A stretch of 64,000 nt of DNA from Microcebus murinus (GCF_040939455.1 NC_134136.1:106752014-106816013), one strand, 5' to 3'. Positions 25,285 to 40,439 are shown, counted from the stretch's first letter. The notes: generated by a model from the sequence alone, not told the origin. A program made the numbers and translations.

Positions 25285-25980
25285 CATTACCAACCTAGTC
25301 CAAGCTCCCCTCATCTATCTCTTCTCCAGCTAGATTCCTTGCTCGGTCCCGTTGGTATTCACAACCCAGGGGCCAATGTTAGCCCTTTAAGACATAAATC
25401 AGATCATGTCACTCTACTGCTCCAAAACCTATAATGGCTCCCATCTCACTCAGAGAAAAAGGTAGTCTTTACAATGGCCCACCAGGCCCTTTACAATCTG
25501 GACCCTCACAATGCCTATGACTTTATTCCCTAGTACCCTCTCCCTGGCACATTCTATTTCAGCCACTCTGGTCTCTTTGCTGCTCTTTGATCAAGATAGG
25601 CTCACTCCCACATTTGGGCCTTTCCTCTATTTCTTATACCCACAGAGCAAGGCTGATAACCAAGGCTGACTCCTTTACCTTCCAATCTTTGCTCAAATGT
25701 TCTTTCTACCCTATGTAAAATTGTAGTCCCACCTTTTGTTATTCCACCTATGCCAACCCCTTTAGTTGTTCTATACCTCATTACCAGACTCTATTCTCTT
25801 TTTATTATATGTATCACCATGATTGTTTGCTTGCTTATATTTTGTCTTCCATTGCTCTAATAAAAGCTGTATGAGGGCAGGATCCACTTTTTTTTCTGTT
25901 TTATAAGCACTTAGAACACTCCCTGGTAGATAGTAAGAACTGAATAAATATTTTTGGAATAAATTTGGAATGAATGAATC
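25285..25980 (+). mobile_element. L2-type LINE, 3' portion
   Basis: A long, ordered match to the L2 3' region: 'aaatcagatcatgtcactct', 'ggctcccatctcactcagag', 'acaatggcccaccaggccct', 'tgtatgagggcaggatccac', ending 'ggaatgaatgaatc'. The best preserved L2 in the window. Confidence 0.68.
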
Positions 25981-28900
25981 CTCACTGCTTAGGTTATTGC
26001 TTGTCATAACAACTTATTTTAGGTCTCAAGAGCCATGCATAAAATATGAACCAATCAAAGAAGAATTGAACAACTTTGTTTCATAACATTTTTGGCTTTT
26101 TAAGCTCACTACCAGCCCTTCCTTGTGTTGTTGAGGTTAAACAAGGGCTACCTTTATTTTTTTTAATCCATTTAAATTCTACATTAGGAACAATTCTCCT
26201 GCCAACACACCTGTGAGCTTTTTTCAAATTTCCACACTTATGTCCATCCTCTTGGTTACCAAAAATACAGCATGTTTTATCCAGCTCAAACAGTGCATCC
26301 ACCAAAAGTCATATGTTATTGGTTGAGGTTTGCTGGGGAGGGTGGGGATACAGAGCTTTTAACTCCCTGCAACTTGTGGGCTTGGATGACTTGAGAGAGC
26401 CCTAAGGCAGTCACAGACACTTGGAATTGGCAGCTGCCAGTCAGAGTGCAGGGAATGCTGAGTGAGGTAAGGATATAGGTGAGGTCCCAAGAATTCTCAT
26501 ACTCTAGTGAAACTGAGGCTTTCAGTAAAATTAGGTATGTGGAGGGATTAGGATAAATCCTTTCAGTTGTGCCTCTTAAAAGGATAATTTCTGCTTTAAT
26601 GACAAGATTTCATATATTTAATATTCTCAAAGGCAACGCTTTCTGTAACTTAAAACTTGTGATGCTAAGATTTCCTATATTCATGCATTTATATGAGATA
26701 TTTTAAAGCAAGATTTGATGATTTAACACAGTTAATTATATTTTGGCAAAATTATTGAGACAATTTTTTCTTAAAAATAAAGTGAGAATTTTTCCTAATA
26801 TTGTTTGAAACTTTCAAAAAAAGTAATTCTTTCAAAATTGTATTATTGCCTATGTAATTAATATTTTAAACTTTTTACATATAAGCAATCACAATTAATC
26901 AACAATGCCAATATTGACTCTGAAATGAGAATAAATATTACTAATGTGTATATTTCTCATTCATCTCTAGTTATGCTTAGTTAATATATTAGCTACTAAA
27001 TGCAGATTTCCATATGTAAGCAAGTGTTTATCTGCACAGTCCCTGTCAAAATGATTGGGTAGCTTTCCAACTTGTCTATTGAAACCATATGTGCCATTTT
27101 CGTTATATTTTTCTCAGAAAGTAAATATTTTAAAGTATTATACCTTATTTGTGTTGTATTGTACTTTTAAGAAACATGTATATTAAACTGAAGCAATATC
27201 TACTATAGTTCTGTAATTTGATTCATGAAAATCTGTCAGGAATAAAATCAACCACAATTTAATTTCAAACCTTCCCAACCAGCAGCTGTACAATTTATTC
27301 ACTGCTTTTCTATTTTTACTACTAGATAATGACAATGATGAATGCCTTTAAGAGGAAATACATATTCATTGAAAAGTCTGAGCTCAAAACTATCCCCCTT
27401 CAAAAAGTCCACAAAGGTAGGAAGCCCATTTGCCTGCTGCCAGAGATTTTGGGGGATAGATATGAAATTATGCCCACAACTACATCTCATGGGGATTCAA
27501 TAATCTAACTAAATTAAACCTGCAATAACACCTTCTTACAAACCACAGTAATCAATACTGTTATAATTGGTGTCAGCTAAAATAAGACTAAATATATCAG
27601 GATGAACAAATGATTAGCTATGAGTATAGCCAGGGGCCTCTCATTCTGGGTGTGCCAGGTTAAGAGCTATGGTGACAAAGATATTCAGTGGGCAACTTAA
27701 TAAGTTCAGGGTCACTGCTCTCATGACCCAAATGTCCGTGAACATGGAAAGGAATGAATATTAGCTCATTAGCAATGATTTACATGTTGAATGACAATGA
27801 TGAACTTACAAACTGTGCTGTCACAAGAAATCAGTTAATGTGAATAATGACAGGAATGCTGGCATGTCTCCTTTATCAATTGATTAAGTTTCTTTTCTTC
27901 ACTGTACTCATAAGTGATTTGACTTTTACTTCGAGAGAGTAAGAAATAACACCTCACTGAAATGGATGGACTAGTTCCAGAGATCTATGTATATATTAGT
28001 TCATTTTAGTGTGTAATTTTATAGCTTATTTGATATAATGTAACACATTAAAGTCAAGTCACTCAAGATACTGCAACACCAATTTCCAAAACAAACAAAT
28101 AGCTTTAGCTATTTGTATACTTATACAGGCAAATGTGTGATATGGAATGAGCTCCTAAGAAATCATTTAGAGTATAAAATACTTTAGCTAATATGTGCTG
28201 CTGATAGCAAACTCATCTTCTGTCTATAACCTATGCTGTTTGCATTTGAAAATATCAAGCTCTGGTTATGCTATAATATTTCATTCTGAGTATGAAATGT
28301 ATGATCACAAAAATTATCTTGAGACACACATTATTATGTACGTTTTCTTGATGTTACACTCATTTATCTTTAGACACTGCCTTCTAAATTTCATAGCCTA
28401 TTCCTTCATCATGATTTGTCTTAGTTCAGAATTCAGTAACTTGCTGTTGGAGGTTTGAAAAAAGCCCAATTTCATTGGTAGCCTTTGGCTGGCAGTTTTA
28501 AATGAAATATTTGATTGATTTCTGTTCATTTATATTCCATATAATTTCATATAGGTATTGACATTAATTCGAAATTGAATATGTATAAGTGGAAAATATA
28601 AAATTCAATGAATAATAGATAAAATTTTAAATCTCATTTAATTTCCCCTTTTTTGAGGAAAAGAAAGGAATGTAATGTATTGACTGGGAATAAACTATTC
28701 CTCTATCAAAACTTGTTTTTTTGGTGATTTCTTTCTGCCCTGAGTGTATATGAAAACTATTATTTTTGTGTATTCTTTTGTTTAGGAATTTTCTCAACAC
28801 TAAATATTATAAAGTGCCTCTTCTAGTTTATATCTATATACCCCCAGATTTCTAAAGCCAATCATCCTACAAAGTATTTTTAAGAATTCCATGTGTAAGT

Positions 28901-29003
28901 CAAATGCTTTCACTAAGTGTACAATATAAGTCAACTCTTCAGGTGCTATAAGTGATCCATATGATCATCTTGTAAAATTTAAATGAAAGTGCTTTACTTT
29001 TAC

Positions 29004-29198
29004 CTTCAGCGACTCCTCTTGTTTAAAAAGATCTTCAAAATCTTTAGCACAGAAGTCAGGAGCATTGAGAAGTTGTTCCACTTCTGATAGAGCTTGTGAG
29101 ACATGAGTGATCTCAGTCAGATAAGTAGAAGGCACATAAGAAATTTCCAAAGGCATGTCTTCAGTCATTGCTACCATCGTTTCTTCACGAACAGTATG
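29004..29198 (-). CDS. DMD: Dystrophin exon 42
   Basis: This 195-bp exon encodes 65 residues starting HTVREETMVAMTEDM and ending DLFKQEESLK. The first 20 or so residues are the non-helical insertion between spectrin-like repeats 15 and 16. The rest opens repeat 16, part of the repeat 16-17 unit that docks neuronal nitric oxide synthase at the sarcolemma. The acceptor is ..tatctataccag at 29199 onward and the donor GTAAAA at 29003-28998. Both ends are phase 0. Differences from remembered human sequence lie in the linker (TMVAM for TMMVM), QALSEV for QALLEV, and APDFC for APDLC. The exon stands alone between a 19.9-kb and a 25.5-kb intron. Confidence 0.97.
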
Positions 29199-32100
29199 CT
29201 GGTATAGATATACAAAAGAACAATTCTTTTAGCTTCCTAATAATAAACCATCTTGTATTACATAGGTCCAAGTCTATAGCTGACAAAGGGCTGAAACTGT
29301 ATTAAAAAATTTATGATGATAAATCTAGTAAAAAGGTTATTTATTATTTATATACAATCTCCTTCCAAAGAGTGTTAGAAGCATTTTATAATAGGTAATA
29401 CATACACATTAACACAATGAATCTAAAATGAAAGACCAAGAGCCATGAGATCATGAGGAGGGTAGTTTTGCCCCAAGAAAAGGATAATTCTTACAACTAG
29501 CATTTAAATTTTAATTCTAAGCTTTCTGAAACTCTAGATATGGGATTGAGTGTGGGGTCCATATCTGTTTTATTTATAACAAAGGAACTTTCCTATAATT
29601 TTCCCCTTAATCTTGATTGAGGTACAAGAGGCACGAAATGGGTTTGGCTGGTATATACTTTCCTACTAAGCACTCCTCCATTCCAATTCCAGACATTAAC
29701 AATTTCCTGTCTTTGATGCCAGTTTTTTACTAAGCTAAGCTACTAATTAAGGTGCTATATGAGTAGGGCTGACCGTGGAACTTTTATTTTAATAAGAACT
29801 CCAGAAAGTCCTGAGATATAAAGGAGTACCAGACTCTTTTCCTGAATCTACACTTTCCTAGCTGGGTTCCAAGTGCCAGGAATGATGAGAAATTGCAGCT
29901 TCAGAGTCCTTTTGGAGTTTCCGAGTAATGCCTCTTTCCCTATTCCTTATAAGAGCAAGAAATAAATACTACTTGGCACACATATTCAGAAAGATGGATG
30001 ACCTCTGCTCTCTTCTGTCTATGCTATAGGCAGCAAAATCCTTGTAATTGAAATTATTCTCCCAGTAACTTTGTTTTGAATTGATCAACTGCCACCTGCC
30101 TGTTGATGGGGTCAGCTGAGGGTTTCAGTGGCAGGGTCTCTGGGGAAGTTTGGACAATAAGCATGCTAACACAACCATTTATTACTGCACAGCCTTTTAT
30201 GACAAGACCATACTTATATTTGTAGTAATGTAATTAAATGGACTTTGGGATGCCAGAATGAATCTCACACAAAGATGAGTAAAAATTATAAGCTGGTCAG
30301 TTTATGTTTTTTTTTTATTATTTCTCTAGCCCAGGACTTTGTATACATAATTCTTAATGCTATAAAAATAAAATAATTCTAGTTTAGATGTGTCATCTAC
30401 TTATGACATAAAAATGCATGAAATTGTACAAATTAGCTTTCAAATGACATAATTATACCTTTCACAACATTTGGTTTACTGTGTATATCTTGGCCAAACC
30501 CATGATACACATTCCTTCATGATCAATGGAAATGATAATGTATACACATTTCTCATTTACATTTAGATGATTTTCCTCATCAAATTTTAGTTAAGTTTGA
30601 TGAAGAAAATTCAGCATTTAATCATAGATTTTAATACCCAAATTCATATTTTCTTCACTTCAAAGTAAACATTTCACCCACTTAAAAGAAAAATAAATCA
30701 GCAGGCTATTTGAATGTGAAATTTCCACTAACACATTAGGTTTAACACTAAGTAGCAGAGTCAACAGCTCAAGTCACACAAATTTATTGTGATTTGCATG
30801 CATTACATTAGACTGGTGACTATGTTGTTCTTAAAATTTACAATATGCTTATTTTGTTATTTACATCAGTTACTTTAACCCCTGCGATAAAGACAATGCT
30901 ACGTTATATAAAACAAGAATATTTCTTATAACATTTTTATATAATGGTGCAATTACCTTTGTTTTTAGTGATATGCATTTTATATCTGTACGGATTTAGA
31001 AAATAGTGGCTTTTGTATTAGGGTCAGAATTGGGTAGAGGATAAATTGTAGTGTTTCTCTGTTATTTATTTTCATTTAATCAAGGGAGTTGTTTTATAAT
31101 GAAACTCATCTTCAAAATATTCAGAAAACATTTGATTCTCATTAAAATAAAGTGTGGGTTCCCACAGGTTTTGATGTATGTCCTCATCATTTTTTCTTAA
31201 AAGAAAAATGATCCTAAGTTGTTCTTTATATCTTTTTTATGTTTCTTCTTTGACATGTAGTTTTCTTGATCTTCATTACTCCTATTTGAAATACTCTCAG
31301 CTATCTTAAATTCATATGAGTGCTTCATACATATAGTAATTATGGAGTATAGATAGCAAGGAACTTAACTGAATGGTCAAATAGCAAAAGACAAAAGGTG
31401 CTAATAATATATTTGATTTAATTTGATTTAACTTCCTGAAACAAAATTTAAAACCTAAAATTCTACTTCCTTGGCATTTCAGCTAATTATATTTTGTTTT
31501 GCATATAGAAAATTTAAATAAAGATGGGATTCACTTATATAGTAATTATTGCTGGCCACAGAGCTCTGAAGACTGGAATGCTGTATCTCAGCAATAAGAC
31601 GTAGCATCAGCTGCAGCCCTAAACCAGGGCTCTAAGAATGTAGGCACATGCTGTCCTCTGGCTTCTCATTTGTTAAGCTTTTCAGGTGATCATGTATGTG
31701 TCTGTCATAGACTTTTTATTACATACTAATTAATGTACTTAATTTCCTCATAATATTCATTAGCACATCACCTATATTTAAACAGAAATCTATTTTAGAA
31801 GAATGTTACATGGCATTTAATTTCCAAATTTTTCAAATAATTGACATTTTATATCTGGTTTTAGAAACCATTTAAAAAAATTTTTTTAATGGCGAAGCTC
31901 TTGTTAACCTGATTGTAATACCTTTCAAAGAAACATTAGCTGTTGTACCACAGGTAGGGAATGCTCTAACAGCATGTATATTGAAACTATTTTCAAGACT
32001 TTCAGAGATAAGTCTTAGAGCAATCAATGTCAATTCATGCAAATAAGTGGACTAATCCTGCCACTTCCTAATCACTCCATGCTCAGACATCGCATGAACA

Positions 32101-34082
32101 GATTTTCTAGGACAATTAAAAATATTAAAACTGTTACAGTTTATGAGAACAATTAAAGAAATAAAATGGATAGATTGTTACTTTAGGAAAAATCTGAGGG
32201 AGAAAAATATTGCAAACTGTGCTATCCTAAACTACTGATTATTAAGTAATCTTTTGAAAATTTTTTTCTTTTTATTACAAAAAATAAATTAGAATGCCTA
32301 TAATTCCTAAAATGCTTCCAATTACAGTTACCTATGGGCAGTAAATCAGCAATATTTGGTAAAATAAACTATAAAAGGTTAATATTATGCATTCAATATA
32401 TTTAATGAAGACTGATCTAGTAAAGGATTTAGTTTCTCCTACTACTTTGATATGTACTATCTGGTCACCATAGATAACGGAATGGAATAGATCAGCTGAA
32501 TATGGACAGCTAAGCAATAATCTTGTAAACTTTCATGAGAAATAAAAATATTCCAAAAATTATTTGATACAACTAGGAAACTGTGAACTTGTTTTCTAGA
32601 GAAAACATGTTTTATAAATGTTGGATATTCTAATTTATTATAACATTGTAATAGATAAAATAATTTCTAATATACAGAAAACTTTTATAATTTTCATATA
32701 CAAGAAACATCCACAAATTGAAACAAAAAAGAATCAGACATTTGGAGGTCTAGTTGAGTATCTATTCCTTAAAAGTACAGCATTCCTTTTGACACAGTCA
32801 TGCAGTTTTACAGTGAATAAACCACATCCACCAAATGACTTTCGGTTTGGTTTAATAAAAATTCCAGACAGTTATTAAAAAATCAGTGTAATTGGAAGCA
32901 TCACGTTCATTTTTCTTCTTTATGCAAAATCCATGAACTCATATTCAGATTAAGCCTTTTCATTTGAATTTCATTAACTCTGCCTTGAATAATTATATCT
33001 TTCTGAATTCTGATGTGTACAAATCCTGTCTAACCTTTTGAAAATCAACTTGCTTTTGTTAACGTTCTTTACTACCTTATACCATTATAGATATTCATTC
33101 ATGCATCATTAATAAGGAAGTGCTATGGCCCCAATAATTCACTTTATTTCTCTCTGTTCATTTTCTTTTCTAACTATATATACCCAATAGAATATACTAT
33201 TTTCATTTTCTGGAAACATAAATCAAGTAGTATGAAGGAAAGCCCTACAGTACCCATATTTATGTAAAAATGAAAAGTTCAATCAATTTTTAAAAAGGAT
33301 TATTATAGAACAAAACTATGATTTATATGATCTAAAGTTGAGGTCAAAACAGTCTTGAGCTATGTAAGTAGGCATGGGTATCACTTATAAAGTTTTAAAA
33401 TAAACTTTAGTTTCTCTGAAACTTTAGTTACCACATTCTTTCATTACTTCAATATTTTTTCTTGAAGGACCACTAACTGCATGAATAAAAGCAATTCTGT
33501 TTTGAAACAAATGGTGGATTAAGAAATGTTTTTCTTCATGATTTAAAAGAGTTCTCTCTCCTTCAAATACATTGTGGTTATACTGGCTCATTTGTGAGTT
33601 ATGAGATCAAAGAAACTCAATAAGAAAAATATGCTATATGCTATATTATTATGACATGTGCCTCAAAATACTATATATCTAATATAAATATGGTACACAG
33701 AAAATATATCAATGCATTAAAAGTCTACCAACATAGACTATTATTTACATAAAAAGTAACATACTGATGGAGCCACGTATTTACTTCATTAGTGTTAATG
33801 AAGATGAAGATGTGCCAGCTCTTTGAAATAAAGTAAGAATATTTATTAATGACTTAAGGTGAGCCATAATATGAAAATCTATTTATTTATTTATTTTTCC
33901 TCAAAAGGTAATTCTTAAATATTACAGATTATTTTAAAGTAATAACACAATGGTATGTAAATCCTAAATATGATTACAGGCTTCAAGTGGTTTCTGATGG
34001 ATCATAAATGAAATGAAAATGGGAAAGACTTAAGTTATCTTAGACAAATAGCTTTGTCTACTAGATGCAAAGGACTTCAGAG

Positions 34083-34160
34083 AAAAAACAATTAAATTTC
34101 CTTCCAGGGATGATTATCAGAAAAAAAAACAATTAAATTTCCTTCCAGGGATCATTATAG
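34083..34160. repeat. Two-copy tandem duplication, 41-bp period
   Basis: 'caattaaatttccttccagg' occurs at 34089 and again at 34130, with near-identical flanks (gatgattatca versus gatcattatag). A recent local duplication in intron 41. Confidence 0.9.
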
Positions 34161-35324
34161 GGGTAAGGAAAGTTGAGCTATTTTTATTTATTCCCCATGC
34201 ATCGTTAATAGACCTTATAAGCATAAAAAGACAAATAAAATAATCAAATTTGACAAAAAATACAGTATTGGTCCAGAGGAAGGGGGAAAAAAGTCTCAAA
34301 TGATAAAGCATTAAGAAAAAACACCTGAAGAATATGACACAGATGAATAGGTATGGGTTTAGTCTGCCATGTTCAGTGATCTGGACACATATAAATGGCA
34401 TGGTAATACTAGCATTCTGACAGTACTTGGCCTTGCATATTTTAATCAAGTCTCTAGGTAAAAAGGCCTTGAATGATCACTCTAATGTGTCCAAATGTAT
34501 TGGTTATGAGTCAGCATAGAGAAAATAGTGATGAATAGTGTTTGCTTATAGGTGATTTCCCCCTCCTTATTGCATTACCTAGAAATTGCTTATGTGAAGC
34601 TATATAACCAAAAATGGAGTAGAGAATAATCATTAAGTAATTGATCAATAAACTGTATTAAAATTATAATTTACTCCCTTTGTTAAAAATAATAAAACTC
34701 ACTAAAATACATTAAATATTCTAAGTAAGGTATTGTAGAAAATCATCTCTTATAGTCATATTATTTATATTTTAAAATTAGAATAAAATTTTAGAGAAAA
34801 GCAGGCTGTCAGTAACAGAGATACACAGATAAAACTGGATTTGCCAGTCTTTAAGTATATTCTACTCCTAGGAAGTCAGGTATGTATAGTGTCCTTTGTA
34901 AAATAACAGGCCAGACCTGCTCATTGACCTGCCTCATGTTGATTCTTCCCTTCCACACCATCAAACTTACATAATTCCTCAGGGACAAGCTCGATTAATA
35001 TCTAATTACATAGATAAACTGAAACTGGAAAATATGTCAATGGCTTATAGTGGTTTAAAGTATTTTCCTTCAAAGGACAACATTTGCATTTTAATAAGGA
35101 TTTTCAATGAATTAACATAAATTAGTAAGTTGGTAGAATTTTATTCACTAAGTATGGTCTGTGACAGAAGTGAAAGCAGGACTTTTGGTTGCTACCAAGA
35201 TAAGCACTAACATATAAGCACCAACATACATGGCCTGCCTTGTAATAAATCTCTAATAAAATAAGAAGATAAGTTTATATATAGGGTTATATACCCTAAC
35301 TACCTTACAATGAAAAATAAATAT

Positions 35325-35395
35325 AGTAAAGACTCATGCATAATACCTAGCATATAGTAGGTTATCAAAAATATTTGTTGCATAAATGAATGAAG
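35325..35395 (+). mobile_element. MIR/L2 3'-tail fragment
   Basis: 'tacctagcatatagtaggtt' followed by 'atatttgttgcataaatgaa' is the shared 3' tail of MIR and L2 elements. Too short to choose between them. Confidence 0.4.
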
Positions 35396-36531
35396 AAACA
35401 ATTATCAAACAAAAGAATAATTTTTAAAAAATAAATATTTGGCTAGAATTCCTGGGGTTTACAGTCATAATATAATATATATTTTGGAATTCCCATAATT
35501 AAAACAGGAATATTTTCTTCATTTCATAGTTTAGTCTTTACTGGTATAGTTTTAAAAGGTATATGTGATTTGACTACACATTTCTCCAATTTAAAGCACA
35601 CTAGCTAAATGCCATTGTATATACATGTTTGGCCCTTCAGTTGTCTTTCAGATAGTAATGTAACTCATTGTATGTGAATATAAACAGAAGTAATTATTTG
35701 AGGCAGTATTATATAGAAAATTTTAGGAGATATTAATTTTAGCCCCTTCATGGATATCACAACGCCTATTAACAGGCTGAAAGTTCTGAGATGATTTAAA
35801 GTCGAGAAATCATTTTAATCTTTGGTAACTCTGCTCATAAAACTTTTCATTTATATATCCAGCATATATTTTTGATAGTAAGCTATACCACTTTTGGAAT
35901 ATGTGGCATAGAAATCTATTCATATGTTCACATGTAAAAATGAACACACACAAACATACACACTTACCTATATTTAATTAAATGTGAAAATAATAGCAAT
36001 ACAAGAAAAAATATGTATGGAGGTCCCTTAAATTCTGGAATAATATTTTACCCTACTACATTACTTAATTTCTATTGCCCTGTAGAATTTCCAGCTCAAG
36101 TGGATTTTGAAAAATGGACCCATGATATTATTTATTTCTGTACTACACTTGTCAAGCACCTCAGAAAATGTGGCTACTATTTATCTCTAGATTATTTAAT
36201 GTAACAACTTAGTATCTATGTCTGAGTAAGAACATGCCATAATTACGCTTTTATGTAATATTTTTTTCTTTATTGGAAATGTGAGTGATAATGAAGATGC
36301 CTAAAATTGCATTGTCTAATATGGTAATCATTAGCCACAATTTTACTAATAAATTACATACTCGAAAACACGATAGATGGTTGTGTCTGTATTGAACATG
36401 TACAGACTTTTTTCTTGTCACTATTCCCTAAAAAATATAACAACTATTTACATAGCATTTACATTGTATTAGGTATCATAAGTAATCTAGAGATGATTTA
36501 AAGTATATGGGATGATGTCTGTAGGTTATAT

Positions 36532-36660
36532 GCAAATACTATGCCATTCTATATAAGGGACTTGAACATCTGCTGATTTTGGTATCTGCGGGAGGCGGGG
36601 GAGAGGAGTGGAGGAGTGATCCTGAAACCAGTCCCCAACAGATACCAAGGGACAACTACA
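36532..36660 (+). mobile_element. Tigger-type DNA transposon 3' fragment
   Basis: 'ttatataagggacttgaaca', 'gattttggtatctgcgggag' and the end 'agataccaagggacaactac' match the right end of a Tigger/pogo-group element. The left part is absent. Confidence 0.65.
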
Positions 36661-39600
36661 TAATAAAGATTTGTAAGTAAATGTAATAGAAAAGTACAAA
36701 GAAATGGTGATGGACAATAAACCCTGTGAGGGATTTAATCAAAATTTTATGGAAAAATGATAGTTTAAATATAATGTAAGTGACAACATGACTTCTTGAA
36801 CTAGATAAGTAATACTATAAGAGAAAACTATAGTAATTAGGAACTAAAATGATAAATTACTGGGTTTTAAAGAGGTTTTGTCTCATCTTGAAAAGAATGA
36901 GGCGTTTGCTGAGTAGATATCTCACCTTAGTTAGGAGGGCAATGTTCTTGCTTAATTTTGGTGTAACACTACAGAAATATAGGCTTTAAAATATCGCTTA
37001 AAAAGCAAACTAAGCACTAATAAAATGGAAATACAAAGTATAACTTCTAAATTATGTGAAAGTGCGGGGAGGGATGCAATAGGGTGCAGTGAGGAAGATA
37101 ATGAATTACAAGATTGACAAGGGATAAGAGGAAATAAAATCTATGATAAAATAATGACCATAAATATGACAGAATGAATTGAAACAAGTATACAGTTATA
37201 AGAGTTATCCTAACAGAAATGAAGGTGGTTAAATTTCCCCATCAAATCATGAAATACTCTCAGACTGGTTTAAAATACTCACTACATTTATAATCTGTTT
37301 ATAAGAAACACATCAAAAAATAAGGTCACAATGGTGTCTTATCTAGTGATGTGTGATGCTATATCATGAAAATAATTTTTAACAAGTGAGAGTCAAAATA
37401 ATAATATTAATGAAGTATAATTCAAGTCCAAAATGCATTAAATAGGTCTAAGAGAACCACTGTAATGATAAAAATCATATTTCTTACCAAAAACACAGCA
37501 GCCATTAATTGTTATTCCCCAAACAATTGGCTATATTCTACAAAAGGCAAAAATTAGTAGAAATTCAAAAGGATATGATAAAATCACAGCTGTAATTGGT
37601 ACCTTGCATGTACCTCTTCCTCAATTTGTGAGATTGAAATCACCAAAAACAATAACCAAGGATAGAGGTGGTTTTATTTAACCCAACAAGCTAAATTTAA
37701 TCCATGCACAATAGAAAAATCATATACTTCTATATCACTGGGACATTAGAAAAGATCATATATCCATAAAGAAACCTTTAAAAATGGATAGAAAATAGAG
37801 ATTCTACAGGTCATCTTTTCTTATCATAATATGATAATCAGGACATGTAGAGGAATGATGGAATAAATTTTGATTCATCTTCTAAAGCTTTTACAAAGAA
37901 TGCATTAGATCTGTATGCATTGCTGGTAAAAAATATTCCTGATAGACTGTTATATTTAAAACCATTTATAGAATAAAGCAGTATTTTTAAAAAGAGTGAA
38001 AACATATTTATATATAATATTTATGGTTAAGAGCATAGAATATAGTATAAAAAGGTAATAATAACCTTGAAACATTTCTTTTAGAGGGGGTGGAATTGGC
38101 AGTAGGAAGAAATGAAGAGTATTAATGTTTTCTTAATACAAATTTGTATTTATTGACCTATTAAACTAAAATTGTAATACATTTAAAACAACTCTATATT
38201 GCTCCAAACTAGCATTAATTAGTAGAAGCAAAAAGATAGAGATTGCAGTGGTAAATGAAGACTTTATGTAACATGATCGTGGGTAGGCATGGCTCCTTCC
38301 AAATGACTTTACAATAATAGACTGCTTTCACTTGAATTGAAGCTGTAGGAAGGAAAGTACTATTGATTGACTCTGAAACTTATGGAAGTAAAGAACAAGA
38401 AAAGATGTATAAGAAGGCAGGATGGATATATTTTGAAAGAATTTGACATTATCACCTAAAGCAACATTGGTTCCCTTCGCTGTATACTCAATTGACAGAA
38501 GAGCCCTGGTAAAGATTGGTGCTTGCTGATGCACATGAAGAAAAGATAATTCTTTTTAGGTGCCTGAGATTCCTGGAGATGAATGAGGAACTTTAACAGC
38601 AAATAGAAAATAGCACTCTTACATGAGGGCATCCAATATGAGATCTATTTTGAGTAGTTTTAAGAGATCAATTTACAAACAACTACTTAAAGCACATGTA
38701 ACTAAGGAAAAATATACTCAAGTCAAAGCAGACATTTAGCTAAGGATAGAATAATCAATGAAATGGCAGATTTTTGTTTGCAGTTTAGGAGTGATTGCTT
38801 CAATGCTCCCCATGTTTTTGAAATTGCTTTGCTAAACTGTAAAGTTTCCTCTTTGGCCTGGCACAATAGGCCATCTTTATCTAAATGCCCTTGATTTGAA
38901 GAGGCACTAGTAACTTTACAATATATTAATAATACTATTTATAAAATTGTCTGATCTGATTTCAAGTAACATGACTTTGATAGCTACCCTAAATTATATT
39001 CTCCTTTTAAATGTTTATAATAATTTTATATGCCTGTAATAAAAAGTAAGGAGTCACAAAACAGAATTTTGGGAATGTGACTAAAAGTTGGACAAAAACT
39101 ACAAAAATCACCATTTCGATGAGTTCAGCAAGCATTTTTTCAAAGGTAAAGTGTATATTTTACAAAGTAACTTAATGGATGTAAATAGGTATAACATAGC
39201 TATATAAGTAAACTCATAGGTAACCTATATGAATATATGCAATGTACACACACACATAGATGTAAACATAGATAGAAGTATAAGTCAGCTGGTAGTGATA
39301 GTTTGTGATTTAGGGAGCTAATAAGCCACGTGCAATTATGTATTAAACACTTTTTACACATAGTAGGTAAGAGGTTAATAATTCCTTTACCTAACTTTAT
39401 TTTTAAATAAACTACTAAAACAATTAAATTCCCTGTAAGTATAAGTCAAATTAATTAAATGATATAAACATAAATTATTTGTTCTTTCGCTCGCTCCCCC
39501 CCTTCCTCTCTTTCCCTCATTTATGTTGTTCTGTGCTAAACAGCTTCTCAAGACCATATGTCTTTATATTAATATATACATTCTTTTATGCCTCACTGCC

Positions 39601-40439
39601 AGGCTGCAACTATTATTTTCTACCTCAGTCATTTATTCTTTCTGCCTCCTTTTGACTTCTAATCTATTGGGGGTAGAAAAACAAGATAATTAAGTTTATT
39701 AGTGTTATCTCTCTAATTAGAACAAAAATCTTGAAAATCTTCAAAAAAGGACTTGAAAAATCATCTCCTATAGAAATATAAGTAAGCTTTGGACTTCATG
39801 AAGTTTATAAAATCAATTTCAGGATTCCAGAGGCCTTTTGTTCTACTGCTTTCCTGATTCTTGGCTGTGTTCCAGGTAAATTACAATGATGTCCATCTGA
39901 CCTCTGAATAAATGAAGTGCTCTGTGTGTATAGACACTATTGTATTTAATATTATTTTCCCAAAATAATATACTTTGCCAGGTTATAAATAACTTTGCAA
40001 AATATAACAGTCACTGAACAAAACCATTTTTCTCTTACTAAAAATTATGCTCAATTATTTCTTAAAGTTTTGTGAATTTAATGATACCTTGGGCTTAATG
40101 TGCTCCACTTTACCATCAAGATAGTTTCTCCTGAAATAGCTTGTTCTCTGTCAATGTTCCAGGAAATAATTGTCATTGTATTTTCCCATGGGGAGAATTC
40201 CAGCATAAAATTGTACTGTGCTGCCCAGTGAATTTACAACTTTTAACTCTAAGAAATCATATACACATAATCACTTTTAATTCCATTTTAGATCATGTAT
40301 TTTAAAGAATAATTACCTGAGGTCTTATTTATTTTCAAAATCTCTTTGTAAAAGGAGCTAAAAAAATAAAGTGTTCTTCCAAATAAAATTAAAAAAACTT
40401 TAAATTTTCAATCCTCAAAAATTTCAGAAAGTGGATTAA

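Larger units (their letters stand above)
9141..29003 (-). other. DMD: DMD intron 42
   Basis: A 19.9-kb intron between exons 42 and 43. It is dense in old repeats in its 3' half (9400-11700 and 16690-22700) and includes an L1 5'-end fragment, an Alu and an intact short DNA transposon. The stretches 12300-13600, 14200-16680, 23200-25270 and 26000-29000 hold nothing I can assign with confidence. Confidence 0.93.
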
